From CAXQUZ01 sp942491145 (GTDB lineage: Bacteria > Myxococcota_A > UBA796 > UBA2385), in assembly GCA_942491145.1 (NCBI GenBank), contig CALOBC010000058.1, positions 186,001-250,000 on the forward strand: a stretch of DNA of 64,000 nucleotides, given 5' to 3'. Shown piece after piece: positions 18,116 to 27,793 of this stretch. Made by a program: the position numbers and the translations under genes. The notes beneath the pieces are model-generated. The model had not been told where the DNA came from and made no database searches. It was given only the letters and a program-made list of their open reading frames with translations. Each line of letters opens with the position of its first letter. Position 1 is the first letter of the stretch.

Positions 18116-19547
18116 GGCGCAGGGCTCAAGCTGGCGCTGGGTCGCCTGGGTGGTCGCACTGGCTGCGGTGCCTCGCGTGGTCCAAGCGGGGCTGCGGTGG
18201 GACGAGGTTGCCCTGGCCTACCTGGCCTACACCGCGCCCACGGCCGATGCTCTGGCTGCGGGCCACCTGGGGGATGCGCTGTCCACCTGGGTCGGTCTGC
18301 ATCCTCCCCTCCATGCCGTGTTGATGGGGATCGTGGAGTGGGCCTGGCCGGCGCCGGTGCTCTGGCTCGGGCTGTCGCTGGTGGCGTCGCTGTCGGCGGT
18401 TGCCCTCATGGTCCGGCACGCGGGCCTCATGGCGGGCGTGCTGATGGCCAGCTCTCCGCTCCAGATTCTCTATGCCGCCGAAGTGAACAACTACCCGCTA
18501 GCCGTGGTGTCCGTGGCGGCCTTGCTCGCCGGGATGGGGGCCCCGCTCGGCTGGTTCTTGGCGGCTGTGGGGCTGGCTTGCTGGAGCCACGTGCTCACCG
18601 CGGCGGCTGCGGGCGGTGCCGTGGTCTGGCGGCTGTGGCACACGAAGGATCGGGGGGAGCGCGTCCCCCTCGCAGTGGGGTCGCTCGCGTTGGTCGCGCC
18701 CGTGGTCGCCGGGGCGGTTCGCTTGTCGAGTGGCGACGGCACGTTTGTCCAGCCGGCCTTTGACGGGGTCGCTTGGTTGGGGATGGTGGTGGACCGCGTC
18801 GGGTGGCCCAGCGTGGTGCTTGCGGGCGTGGCGGCGCTGGGGCTGAGGGGTCCGGCGCTGGCTGTGGGCCTTCCGCTTGTTGGAATGATCGTGCTGGCGC
18901 TGGTCCTCGGCGCTGCCGCCCCCCACCAGCTCCCGTACTTGTTGCTGCCCCTGCCGGTGCTCGCCGTGGGGCTCTCGCAGGTCCTGAGGGGGCGCCACTG
19001 GTCGATTGTCGCGGCTGTGGGTGCTCTGTGCGCGGGCCAGCTCGTGGGCGTGGGCTGGCACCAAGCCCAACGGGTTCGCGCCATCGTCCAAGATCTCCAC
19101 CATGAGCGGGGTGTGGACGTTGCGCTCGCCGAGAGTCGCCCCGGCGATGTGCTCTGGTTGGTGGCGCCCGCGCTCCAAGCCGACGACGACAAAACGGACT
19201 CTTCGTCGGTGTTGTGGCGCCTGGGTGTGCTGTCGCCGATGCCTATGCGCAGGGACGTGGACCTCGACTACCAAGACTGGCGCTACGGTCAGCCTCGAGC
19301 TTGGCGGGACCGCACGATCCACACCTCCACCGAGCTGGACGAGCAACCGCTGGACCATGTGGTGCGGGGGGCGTGGGCGCGCGGCGCGCGGGTGTTTGTG
19401 GTTCTCTATGATCACGCGCCGGCGACCGGTCTCGACACCCGCGTGGAGCGGGCGGTCCGGCCTTGGTCCCCAGTGGTGCGGCGCATCCCCCGGTCCCACG
19501 GGCTCGGCGATGACCTCATCTACACGCTGTCGGGGACCTCCCCATGA
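18108..19547 (+). CDS. GT-C-like polytopic membrane protein
   Basis: A 479-residue protein with about ten membrane segments and a ~120-residue hydrophilic C-terminal part. The first extracytoplasmic loop has GLRWDEVALAY, the Asp-Glu pair seen in the first loop of ArnT/PMT-like GT-C glycosyltransferases that use lipid-linked sugars. Conserved-looking HPPLHAVLMG follows, as in that superfamily. It is therefore probably a periplasmic glycosyltransferase with unknown donor and acceptor. The gene overlaps both neighbours (8 nt with the kinase, ATGA with the next one). Confidence 0.7.
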   Translation: MSEAQGSSWRWVAWVVALAAVPRVVQAGLRWDEVALAYLAYTAPTADALAAGHLGDALSTWVGLHPPLHAVLMGIVEWAWPAPVLWLGLSLVASLSAVALMVRHAGLMAGVLMASSPLQILYAAEVNNYPLAVVSVAALLAGMGAPLGWFLAAVGLACWSHVLTAAAAGGAVVWRLWHTKDRGERVPLAVGSLALVAPVVAGAVRLSSGDGTFVQPAFDGVAWLGMVVDRVGWPSVVLAGVAALGLRGPALAVGLPLVGMIVLALVLGAAAPHQLPYLLLPLPVLAVGLSQVLRGRHWSIVAAVGALCAGQLVGVGWHQAQRVRAIVQDLHHERGVDVALAESRPGDVLWLVAPALQADDDKTDSSSVLWRLGVLSPMPMRRDVDLDYQDWRYGQPRAWRDRTIHTSTELDEQPLDHVVRGAWARGARVFVVLYDHAPATGLDTRVERAVRPWSPVVRRIPRSHGLGDDLIYTLSGTSP

Positions 19548-21094
19548 GCGAGCTGGCACCTTGGCAGACCGCGTGGCCAGCGGGTGTGGTCCTGCTGGGC
19601 TTGGTCCTCGGCGCACTGTGGTCGGTGCGGCAACGCCAGGCCATCGGACCGCGGGTCTGGCTGGCGCGGTGCTTTGTCTTTGGCTTGGCACTGGTCGTGC
19701 GTCTGGTGGTCCTGCCGGCGCTCTCCGTCCATGTCTACGACGGCCACGAAGCGGAGTACTGGGACATCTTCAGGGGGGTGCGAGACCTGGGGCGCGGGGG
19801 CACGGTGCTCTACCCGAGCATGCAGTGGCTCTGGTGGGGGCTGGGCCGCGTCTTGCCCCACGCCCCTTGGGTGCCCGTGGTGTTGATGGCCGGAGTTGGC
19901 GCGGCCGGTGCGGTGCTGGTCGGCATGGCCGCGCGAGAGGTCGGAGGTGCGCGTGCAGCCGTCGTGGCGGGTGTGCTCGTGGCCCTGCACCCCATCCACG
20001 CGGCGTGGTCATCGTCGGCCTACAACGTGGTGCTGCCCAGCACACTGATGGTCTTGAGCTTGTGGACCATCCTCCGCAGTTGCGGCCAGCATCGGCTCCA
20101 CCCCGGGCTCATCTTGTTGGGGGCCTGCGCGGCCGGCCTTGCGGTGCTGACGCGGTTGGAGACGGTGCTGCTGGTGCCGATCCACGTGCTGGTGCTGGTG
20201 CTCTGGACTCCCGATGGCATCTCGGGACGGCGGGCGCTCCGTCGGCTGGGTCCCGTACCTGTGGTGGCCCTGCCGGTGGTGGCCGTGACCCTGGCGGGCG
20301 TCTGGCCGCTGGTCTTTCCGGGCGAGGTCCCCGGTGCCGGGGAGCGTGCGCTGTCGTTCTGCATCAACAAGCTGTGGCTGGCACCATTCTGGCCGTGGGA
20401 TGGATTGGTGATGCTGGCGGTGGCGGCGGCCGCCGTGTTGGCGGTGCAGGTCCGCCCAGCTGTGGGCGGCCCGCTGCTGTTGGGGGTGGTTGTGGTCCAC
20501 CTCACGATGGCCTCATTCGATGACTATGCCGATCGCCACGCGCTGATGGTGCTGCCTTGGCTGGCGGTGCTCGTGGGGCTCGCGGTCCAGGGGCGGCGAG
20601 GACGGTGGGGGACCGGTCTGGCGGCGGGTCTGGTGGTGGTGGAGCTGTGGGGGCTGGGCGACCTGCGTACTCGCTACTATGGCGATGAGGACGTCTTTGT
20701 CGCGAGTTTGGCGGCCGACCCTGCCCTGGCAGATCTGCCCCGGGTGGACGCTCAGTCTGCCCGCGTGGATGGTGAGCGAACGTGTGCCTGGATCAATGAA
20801 GACCACCGCGCGATGCAGACGCCGCCCTTGTCCCACTTCAACTTGGTGGACCCCCTCGAAGTCCGTCGGCTCCAGGACGAGCACGGCTGCATTCGGTGGT
20901 GCGCAGACGTGCAAGACTGGCGGTGGTCCAGCCGTGGGGTCCGGGACCGTGCTCTGAGAACCCACGCGCTGTTCCGTACCCACCCGGTCGCCGTGGTGAT
21001 GGAACAGGCCTCGGGGTATGGCTGTCTCGTCCTGCAAGTGGATGAACGTCTGTGCTGCGGGGCTGCACCCCCGGATAGCGAGCGGTCAGCCTAG
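19544..21094 (+). CDS. GT-C-like polytopic membrane protein
   Basis: A 516-residue relative in build of the preceding protein: around ten membrane segments and a soluble C-terminal ~150 residues rich in charged residues and Cys (CIRWCADVQDW). The first loop has YDGHEAEYWDIF, with acidic residues where GT-C glycosyltransferases bind the metal and sugar-phosphate. HPIHAAWSSSAYN in a later loop also fits that superfamily. Two adjacent, cotranslated GT-C-like genes may modify one glycan or glycoprotein. Function is not recognisable beyond this. Confidence 0.68.
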   Translation: MSELAPWQTAWPAGVVLLGLVLGALWSVRQRQAIGPRVWLARCFVFGLALVVRLVVLPALSVHVYDGHEAEYWDIFRGVRDLGRGGTVLYPSMQWLWWGLGRVLPHAPWVPVVLMAGVGAAGAVLVGMAAREVGGARAAVVAGVLVALHPIHAAWSSSAYNVVLPSTLMVLSLWTILRSCGQHRLHPGLILLGACAAGLAVLTRLETVLLVPIHVLVLVLWTPDGISGRRALRRLGPVPVVALPVVAVTLAGVWPLVFPGEVPGAGERALSFCINKLWLAPFWPWDGLVMLAVAAAAVLAVQVRPAVGGPLLLGVVVVHLTMASFDDYADRHALMVLPWLAVLVGLAVQGRRGRWGTGLAAGLVVVELWGLGDLRTRYYGDEDVFVASLAADPALADLPRVDAQSARVDGERTCAWINEDHRAMQTPPLSHFNLVDPLEVRRLQDEHGCIRWCADVQDWRWSSRGVRDRALRTHALFRTHPVAVVMEQASGYGCLVLQVDERLCCGAAPPDSERSA

Positions 21095-21145
21095 GCCCCG
21101 CCCGTCCACGTCAACGCCTCCTCACCGACCCCTGCCGGATTCCTG

Positions 21146-24100
21146 ATGTCCTCCCTCGACCGCATCGAGCTTCACCTCGGTCGGCTCGCCCGCCGCCAGC
21201 GGGGGCTGCTCCTGTTGCGGGCCGGCCTCCAGCTCGAGGTGGTGCTTGTGGTGGCTGTTCTGGTCCCTGCGGTGCTGTTGAGCGTCGGGCTGGAGTCGGG
21301 GGTCGCGTTCGCTGCGGGGGCTGTGCTGGGGTTGGCCGGTGGCGCGCTGGTGTTGAGGCCTGTGGTGAAGCGCTGGGGGCCGACGGGCACTCTTGCGGCC
21401 CAAGCCCGGTGCGTCGAGGCACTTGAGCCAGGGTTGGAGCAGCGGCTGGCCACCGTGGTCGGTCGGGCGCCGGTGTTGCGGACGGCCACGCCACCGCCGC
21501 TGTTGGTCCGTGCAGCCGACCGCGCGTGGGCCCTCGCGGAGCCCGTCACGCCAGCCCAAGTGCACCCGACCGCGCCGCTGCATCCGTGGGGCTTGGCCGT
21601 TGGGCTGTCGTTGCTTGTGTTGGGGCTCTCCTCCCAGGTTCTCCCGGTCGGCCCAGACCAGCTCTTCGGCATCTTGATGGGGGCGAGTGTCGCCGAGACC
21701 CGCCTCGCGGACGCCGGTGGTGAAGTCGGCGATGAGCGGGTTGTCGTCGGCGACATTGTGCTCCGCTACGTCTTTCCCGGCTACACCGGTGCCGAGCCGG
21801 TCGAGGTCCGCAACAGCGACGGCACCATCCACGCACCCCCCGGCACCCGCGTTGAGATCAGCGCCCGGACCGAGCGTGTGTTTGACATGGCCGCGCTCCA
21901 AGTCGATGACCTGGCCCCGGTGGACGCCCGCCTCGTCAGTGGGCGGGACGTCTATGCGGCGCTTGATGTGGATCAGGCCGGTGTGTGGCGCTTCGTCTTT
22001 TTCCAGGGTGACGGCGCGTTTATGTCCGCGGACTTCTCGATTGAGGTTGAGGACGACACAGCGCCAGTGGTTGCCCTGGAGCGCAGCCCGCCTGCCCGGG
22101 TGCCAGTGGACGGCCGGGTGCCGCTGTCTTGGTCGGCCCAAGACGACTTTGGGATCCAGCGCGTTGTGCTCGAGGTGGTTCGGCCCGATGGCACCGTCGA
22201 AGAGCATGTTCTGCGCACACCCCTCGATCCCGAGCGGGGGCTCCAGGGGGGGCTGTCGATGACCCCCCGGGACTTGGGCATGAAGCCCGGCCAGTCGGCC
22301 AAGCTGCGGATTGTGGCCTACGACAACGACGTGATGGGGGGCAACAAGAGGGGCGTCTCGCCCGAGGTCGAAGTGCAAGCCGAAGGCCGAGCCGGCCAGG
22401 GGGCGAACCTGGCCCAGCACATGGAGCGGGTTCGGGATGCGCTGTTGATCGTGCTGGCCGACTTCCTCGAAGATCCGGGGCCCGACGCGGACTCCGCTGC
22501 CGCCGTCCAGGCGTGGGTCATCTCGGCCCGCACCCGCTTCGACCCCGTGCGGGCCATCCAACACGCCCAGTGGGGCGACGAGGGCAGTGTCACCTTCGAC
22601 GCTCAGGTGGTGGCGAACGTGGAAGAAGCCGCGAGCAAGCTGTTCCGGTTCGCCATCACCACCTGGGAACCGGGCAGCCGCCGCCGCATCACCGACGCCG
22701 ACGCCGCCCAGCTCGCTGACCTCATCGCGACGGTGGTGTCCACCACCGAGACCGCCGTGTATGCCCTCGACATGTTGGTGCGCCAGAAGGGCATGGCCGA
22801 CATCGCTGAACAGGCTGAGGTCTTGGCACGGGAAGCCGGTGAGCTCGCGGCCATGGCCGACGATGTCTCGCAAGGGGAGATGCTGGCCCGGCTCGACCGC
22901 CTGGACCAGATGCTGGCCGAGCTGGCCGCCGCTGCAGCGAGTCTCGGAGAGGGGGGCCTTCGCGAGTATGTGAACTCCCGCACTGCCGAAGCTCGGAATC
23001 TCCAAGACGACGTGCGCAAGGCCATTGCCGAGGGTCGGATGGACGACGCCCGCGACCTCATGGAGCAGCTTGCGGAGCAGCTCCGACAGCTCTCCGAAGG
23101 CATCAACGACCAAGTGGCCCAGCAGCAGACTGGCGACGACTCGGCCCAGCAAGAGATGGAAGCCACCATGGAAGAGCTGACGAAGCTCGAGGCCGACCAG
23201 CGGGCGCTGATGGAGGAGCTGCAGGCTCGTGCCGACGAGCTGGGTGACGGTGTGGCGGAACAGGTGGCCCAGTGGAAAGAGCTGGACGCCTTGGCCGGCG
23301 AGATCGTGAAGCTGGCCACCGACGCGGTGGATGCCACGGCGGATGGCCGGGGCTGGCGTGCCGAGAGTGTGCGCGCGCTGGAGACCAGCCGGCTCAACCT
23401 CGGCAACCTGAAGGACGCGGTCCAGGCCCGGGATGTGGAGCGTGCGCTGGAGCGGGCCTACCAAGCCCAGCGCCCGGCTTCCCGTGCCGAGCGCGCGGCC
23501 CGCATGGAGTCGGAGCGAGAGCGCCCGGCCAGCCAGCCCCGGCCCGACGGCTTGGATCTGGCGCGGGGCAACTCCGAGCAAGTGCTCGCAAAGCTGGACC
23601 AGCTCGCCGAGAAGCTGGAAGAGCTGATTCGGGAGCAAGAGTCCTCGTCGCCGGAGGTCGAGCAAGCCGCCCAGCAGATCGCCGGCCAGCAGTCCCAGCT
23701 CAGCCAGCGCCAGTCGGACCTGGAACAGAAGGTGCGAGAGGTGGAGCAGTCGATGCCGCTGGCCCAGGGCGATGCTGCGTCGGCCATGAAGCAGGCCGGC
23801 GACGCGATGGGTCGTGCCGAAGATGTGCTCCAGCAGGGCGATGCATTGGGTGGTCAAGGCCACCAGGAAGAAGCGGCGGACCGCCTCAAGGAAGCGCGGG
23901 AGCACCTGGAGTCTGCCCAGCAACAACAGCAGCAGATGCAGCAAGCCCAGCAACAGATGCAGGGCCAGCAACCGTCCGGCAGCCAGGAGGGTGACCAGCC
24001 GCCGTCTCCCGCTCCCCAAGCCGGTCTTGATCTGCCCCTTCCGGAAGACTTTCAGACCCCTGAGGAATACCGAAGGGCGCTTCTGGAAGGCATGGCCGGT

Positions 24101-24163
24101 GAGGTCCCCGACGAGTACCGCACGCTCAACCGCCGCTACTTTGAGGAGCTGGTCCGACAGTGA
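21146..24163 (+). CDS. large membrane-anchored coiled-coil protein (DUF4175-like) of the MoxR cluster
   Basis: A 1005-residue protein. Two hydrophobic helices at about residues 30-75 and a third near 150-170 anchor it. A beta-rich extracytoplasmic section follows (VFPGYTGAEP, FFQGDGAFMSADF, LSWSAQDDFGIQ). From about residue 420 to 950 it is long, charged and alpha-helical, with heptad-like patterns and, near the end, a Gln-rich stretch encoded by runs of CAG/CAA. This matches the build of the large DUF4175-type protein that often opens MoxR/DUF58/BatA gene clusters. It probably acts as an envelope scaffold. Its stop overlaps the next start as TGATG. Confidence 0.75.
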   Translation: MSSLDRIELHLGRLARRQRGLLLLRAGLQLEVVLVVAVLVPAVLLSVGLESGVAFAAGAVLGLAGGALVLRPVVKRWGPTGTLAAQARCVEALEPGLEQRLATVVGRAPVLRTATPPPLLVRAADRAWALAEPVTPAQVHPTAPLHPWGLAVGLSLLVLGLSSQVLPVGPDQLFGILMGASVAETRLADAGGEVGDERVVVGDIVLRYVFPGYTGAEPVEVRNSDGTIHAPPGTRVEISARTERVFDMAALQVDDLAPVDARLVSGRDVYAALDVDQAGVWRFVFFQGDGAFMSADFSIEVEDDTAPVVALERSPPARVPVDGRVPLSWSAQDDFGIQRVVLEVVRPDGTVEEHVLRTPLDPERGLQGGLSMTPRDLGMKPGQSAKLRIVAYDNDVMGGNKRGVSPEVEVQAEGRAGQGANLAQHMERVRDALLIVLADFLEDPGPDADSAAAVQAWVISARTRFDPVRAIQHAQWGDEGSVTFDAQVVANVEEAASKLFRFAITTWEPGSRRRITDADAAQLADLIATVVSTTETAVYALDMLVRQKGMADIAEQAEVLAREAGELAAMADDVSQGEMLARLDRLDQMLAELAAAAASLGEGGLREYVNSRTAEARNLQDDVRKAIAEGRMDDARDLMEQLAEQLRQLSEGINDQVAQQQTGDDSAQQEMEATMEELTKLEADQRALMEELQARADELGDGVAEQVAQWKELDALAGEIVKLATDAVDATADGRGWRAESVRALETSRLNLGNLKDAVQARDVERALERAYQAQRPASRAERAARMESERERPASQPRPDGLDLARGNSEQVLAKLDQLAEKLEELIREQESSSPEVEQAAQQIAGQQSQLSQRQSDLEQKVREVEQSMPLAQGDAASAMKQAGDAMGRAEDVLQQGDALGGQGHQEEAADRLKEAREHLESAQQQQQQMQQAQQQMQGQQPSGSQEGDQPPSPAPQAGLDLPLPEDFQTPEEYRRALLEGMAGEVPDEYRTLNRRYFEELVRQ

Positions 24164-25755
24164 TGTCCTATCTACCCGCACTGGCCGCGATGCTGCTCAA
24201 CTTGGGCGGTCTGGTGGGTTCCGCCGACGCCCGAGCTGGCGGTCTCCAGGACGTTGAGCTGTGTCTGGACCACTTCGATCTGGGCTGTGCCCACCGTGAA
24301 GCGGCCGATCTCGACGGGGTGTTGGGCAATGAAGCCGACCAGCTCCGGGCCGAGCTGTGGTTGGCCTTCCATGAGGGTCGGTATGGTGAGATTGCCGCGC
24401 TGATCGAGCGTCTGGAGGCGATTGGTGTGCGGGTGGACGCGCTGGAGCCCGGGGTGCCGTACCGACCCACAGCGGACGCCGCCAACGGCATGGTGGAGGC
24501 GGCGGGCGAGCGGGTCGCAGTTCGCTACGCGCCTGGAGTGGACGAGATCTTGGCCAAGGAGGGGGTGGAGGTCTTGGAGTCCAGTCGCACCGAGATTGAC
24601 GCCCTGTTTGGGGGAGGGCCGGACCACACCATCGTGCTCGACATCTTTCCCACGGCCAGTCGCTTCATCGCGGCCAGCGGGCTGCCACCCGAGAGTGTGC
24701 GCACGACGGGGGTTGTGGCCTTGTCCAAGTGGACCCGGCTGCTGCTGACCAGCCCCCGGGCCTTGTCCCGTGGCTACGCCTGGAAGGACACGGTGGCCCA
24801 CGAGTACATCCACCTCGTCGTCGCCTACCGCAGCCGAAACAACGCGCCCGTCTGGCTTCAGGAAGGGTTGGCGAAGCACTTGGAGGGTGCGTGGCGCGGC
24901 GAACAGGGCACCCCCCTGGGTGTGCATGCCGAGAGCTTGCTGGCCGACGCCGTGCAGTCCGGCGAGTTTGTCCCATTCGAGAAGTTCGCCCGCTCGATGG
25001 CCTACCTGGACTCCGGCGAAGAGGCCGCGCTGGCCTTCGCCCAGGTCGCCACGATGGTCCGCTTCATGCTCGAGACCAGCGGTCCCCAAGGCCTCGCGAC
25101 GCTGATGGACCGGCTCGCCGAGGGGGAGGGTGCCGAGCAGGTGGTCGCCGAGCTGGCCGGCCACGCTGACTTCCCGTCGTTCAAGACGGCGTGGGAGGCT
25201 TGGCTGCGCACCTTGCCGCTGGTGGAGGCCCGTCTGGCGGCCCTGCCTGTGGTGCTGGACGGCGCCGGCAACGAGTTTGATGGCGACCCGGTCCTGGCGG
25301 GACGGGCCGACCTCGCCCGCTATACCCGGCTCGGGGATCTGCTTCGCGAGAAGAACCGACCCCAGGCCGCACTCATCGAGTACGACAAGGCCGATGACCC
25401 CACCGCACCGGCCTCACCGCTGCTGCTGGTGCGCAAGGCGCTGTGCCACGATGCGCTGAACCACCCCGCCGAAGCCCGCTCATTTGTCGATGAAGGGGTG
25501 GCGCTCTACCCGGAGTTCACACCGCTCCAGGTCACCCGAGGGCGGCTGCTCGACAAGGCCGGTGAGGGGGCTTCAGCCCTGGTCGCATGGCGGGCCGCCC
25601 ACGATCTGAATCCCTACGACCCCGAGGTTCAGGAAGCCCTGTTCCGGGGTTACACCGCCGCCGGAAAGAGCGCGGATGCCCTGCGGCATCGTGGCTATCT
25701 GCGAATCCTCCAGACCGGTGGCGCAACCGAGCCCAAGCCCCCGCCGGCTCGCTGA
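24163..25755 (+). CDS. exported gluzincin metallopeptidase with helical repeats
   Basis: A 530-residue protein with an N-terminal signal peptide (to about residue 25, SADARA). The zinc site is clear: HEYIH at residues 213-217 and a third ligand Glu234 in VWLQEGLAKHLEG, the arrangement of peptidase MA-like/M1-type gluzincins. The C-terminal ~170 residues look like TPR repeats (ARYTRLGDLLREKNRPQAAL, LLVRKALCHDALNHPAEA). It would act in the periplasm, perhaps on proteins handled by the adjacent MoxR/von Willebrand factor machinery. The ATG at 24163 overlaps the previous stop, so translation is coupled. Confidence 0.8.
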   Translation: MSYLPALAAMLLNLGGLVGSADARAGGLQDVELCLDHFDLGCAHREAADLDGVLGNEADQLRAELWLAFHEGRYGEIAALIERLEAIGVRVDALEPGVPYRPTADAANGMVEAAGERVAVRYAPGVDEILAKEGVEVLESSRTEIDALFGGGPDHTIVLDIFPTASRFIAASGLPPESVRTTGVVALSKWTRLLLTSPRALSRGYAWKDTVAHEYIHLVVAYRSRNNAPVWLQEGLAKHLEGAWRGEQGTPLGVHAESLLADAVQSGEFVPFEKFARSMAYLDSGEEAALAFAQVATMVRFMLETSGPQGLATLMDRLAEGEGAEQVVAELAGHADFPSFKTAWEAWLRTLPLVEARLAALPVVLDGAGNEFDGDPVLAGRADLARYTRLGDLLREKNRPQAALIEYDKADDPTAPASPLLLVRKALCHDALNHPAEARSFVDEGVALYPEFTPLQVTRGRLLDKAGEGASALVAWRAAHDLNPYDPEVQEALFRGYTAAGKSADALRHRGYLRILQTGGATEPKPPPAR

Positions 25756-25839
25756 ACGGCCCCACCGGTCGGCCTCCCTGGCCGGCCCCCCCTTCGCTGC
25801 GCTGCTCCCCGCGCCGCAGCCCCCGTATTGCGGAAGGAC

Positions 25840-26850
25840 ATGATGACGCTTCAACAGCAGGGCACCGCCGATGATCTGGCCCTCTTCGACGAGCTGGGGC
25901 GGGCCCGCGGCCGGCTGCGGGAAGCCATCGCCCAGCGCATTGTGGGCCAAGATGCCGTCATCGAGGCCATGCTGGTAGCCCTCTTCGCCCGTGGCCACTG
26001 CCTCTTTGTCGGGGTCCCTGGGCTCGCAAAGACGCTGCTGGTGAGCACCACGGCGGATGCGCTGGGCCTCGACAGCGGCCGCATCCAGTTCACGCCGGAC
26101 CTGATGCCGGCCGACATCACGGGCACTGAAGTGCTCGAAGAGGACCGGTCCAGTGGGCGGCGCGAGATGCGCTTCATCCCGGGTCCCGTCTTCACGAACC
26201 TGCTGCTGGCCGACGAGATCAACCGGACGCCACCGAAGACCCAGTCCGCGCTGCTCGAAGCGATGGCCGAGGGGCATGTGACGGCCGCCGGTCAGCGCCG
26301 CGCCCTGCCGCGCCCGTTCTTGGTCTTCGCCACCCAGAACCCCATCGAGCAAGAGGGCACCTACCCGTTGCCTGAAGCACAGCTCGACCGGTTCATGTTC
26401 TCGATTCATGTGGGCTACCCGTCGGCGGCCGACGAGATCGAGATTGTGGAGCGCACCACCCGAGGGTCCGAAGGTGAGGTGGAGCCGGTGCTCGACTGCG
26501 AGCTGCTCGTGAAGCTCCAAGACCTCGTGCGCCGGGCCATTGTGCCCGGTCCCGATCTGGTGAAGGCCGCCGTCTCACTCGTGCGGGCCACCCGCCCGGG
26601 TCCCGATGCACCGGCCCACGTCCAGCGCTTGGTGCGGTGGGGTGCGGGTCCCCGGGCCAGCCAATACTTGGTGCTCGGAGCCAAGGCGCGTGCGGCCCTT
26701 CAAGGTCGGGAAGTTCCATCAATGGATGATCTTCGTGTGGTCGCCCCGTCGGTCCTGGGCCACCGTGTCCTGCTGAACTTCCAGGCTGAAGCGGAAGGCC
26801 GCCAGGCCCAGGACGTGGTCGCTCAGCTGGTGGACGAGGTGCTGTCCTGA
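25840..26850 (+). CDS. MoxR-family AAA+ ATPase
   Basis: A 336-residue cytoplasmic AAA+ ATPase of normal MoxR length. Walker A is GVPGLAKT (residues 58-65), Walker B LLLADEIN (121-128), with sensor 1 in FATQNP and the family motif PLPEAQLDRF. MoxR ATPases act as chaperones that insert cofactors or assemble complexes together with von Willebrand A proteins. Here a DUF58 protein and two such membrane proteins follow directly. The ATG at 25840 is preceded by GGAAGGA. The 84-bp gap before it is the largest inside the cluster and contains CGGCC-TCCCT-GGCCG, a small hairpin. Confidence 0.93.
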   Translation: MMTLQQQGTADDLALFDELGRARGRLREAIAQRIVGQDAVIEAMLVALFARGHCLFVGVPGLAKTLLVSTTADALGLDSGRIQFTPDLMPADITGTEVLEEDRSSGRREMRFIPGPVFTNLLLADEINRTPPKTQSALLEAMAEGHVTAAGQRRALPRPFLVFATQNPIEQEGTYPLPEAQLDRFMFSIHVGYPSAADEIEIVERTTRGSEGEVEPVLDCELLVKLQDLVRRAIVPGPDLVKAAVSLVRATRPGPDAPAHVQRLVRWGAGPRASQYLVLGAKARAALQGREVPSMDDLRVVAPSVLGHRVLLNFQAEAEGRQAQDVVAQLVDEVLS

Positions 26851-26878
26851 TTCAGGGCTGCGAGACCGGGACGCGGCG

Positions 26879-27793
26879 ATGAACCCAAGCGCGTCTCCTT
26901 GGGACCCGGAGGTCCTCGCCCGCATCGTGCAGCTTGAGCTGCGCGCGCGCACCCTTGTGCGAGGCCACCTCCACGGCGCACACGGCAGCCAGCGGGTCAC
27001 CAGCAACGTCGAGTTCGCCGACTACAAGGAGTACTCACCGGGCGACCCCCTGCGGGACCTCGACTGGCGGGTGGTGGGGCGCTCCGACAAGCTCGTCGTG
27101 CGCCGCCACCGTGCCGAAGATGAGCTGGCCTGCACCATTGTCGTCGATGCAAGCGGGGACTTGGGCACCGGCAGCGCCGGGCGTCGGGGGCTGCCTCCGC
27201 TCGATGGCACAAAGTGGGGTGTGGCGGTGGTCCTCGCGGCCACCTTCGCGCAGTGGGCGATGCTCCACAATGAGCCGGTGGGGCTAGCCATTCTGGGCGG
27301 GGAGGGTGCGCCCTGGTCGTGGCTGCCGCCGTCCGGGGGACGGGCCCAGCTTGCCCGCATCCACAGTGCGCTTGCCGCCACCCGCCCCAGTGGCCGTGCC
27401 GAGCTGGGCGTGGAGCTTGCGCGCATCGGTGAGCGTGTGCGGCGCCGCTCGGTGGTGGTGTTGATCAGCGACCTGATGGAAGAACCCGAGACCTGGGGCC
27501 GGGCCCTCGATGCGTACGGCGCACGCGGGGTGGACCTGCGGGTGCTCCACATCCACGACCCGGCCGAGTGGCGCTTCGACGTCAGCGGGCCGGCCCGCTA
27601 CCGCTCCCCAGAGGGTGGCGAGCTCTTGACGGCGGACCACTTGGACGTGCAGGAGCGCATCGGCGAAGTGCTCGCGGAGTACCGCGCTGAAGTGGCGTCC
27701 TGGGTGCTCCGGGCCCGAGGGATGCTGCTGCCGGCGCCCTCTGACGGCGACATTGCCCTGCTGCTCGGTCGCCTGCTTCGGGCCCGTCCATGA
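26879..27793 (+). CDS. DUF58 domain protein of the MoxR cluster
   Basis: A 304-residue soluble protein with the DUF58 signature SNVEFADYKEYSPGDPLRDL followed by DWRVVGRSDKL. The domain is a degenerate von Willebrand A relative; the metal site is weak here (VVDASGD). DUF58 proteins almost always accompany a MoxR ATPase and are thought to bridge it to membrane partners. The gene is 28 nt downstream of the MoxR gene and its stop overlaps the next start (ATGA). Confidence 0.92.
   Translation: MNPSASPWDPEVLARIVQLELRARTLVRGHLHGAHGSQRVTSNVEFADYKEYSPGDPLRDLDWRVVGRSDKLVVRRHRAEDELACTIVVDASGDLGTGSAGRRGLPPLDGTKWGVAVVLAATFAQWAMLHNEPVGLAILGGEGAPWSWLPPSGGRAQLARIHSALAATRPSGRAELGVELARIGERVRRRSVVVLISDLMEEPETWGRALDAYGARGVDLRVLHIHDPAEWRFDVSGPARYRSPEGGELLTADHLDVQERIGEVLAEYRAEVASWVLRARGMLLPAPSDGDIALLLGRLLRARP

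Noticed and set aside
23915..23990. CAG/CAA-rich tract as a microsatellite.
   Set aside because: It codes in frame for a Gln-rich end of the coiled-coil protein and is interrupted; codon use explains it.
21122..24181. Very long open frame on the minus strand opposite the coiled-coil protein.
   Set aside because: It mirrors the GC-rich codon pattern of the plus-strand gene; its Leu/Arg/Gly/His-rich content has no domains and the plus gene has clear neighbours and overlaps.
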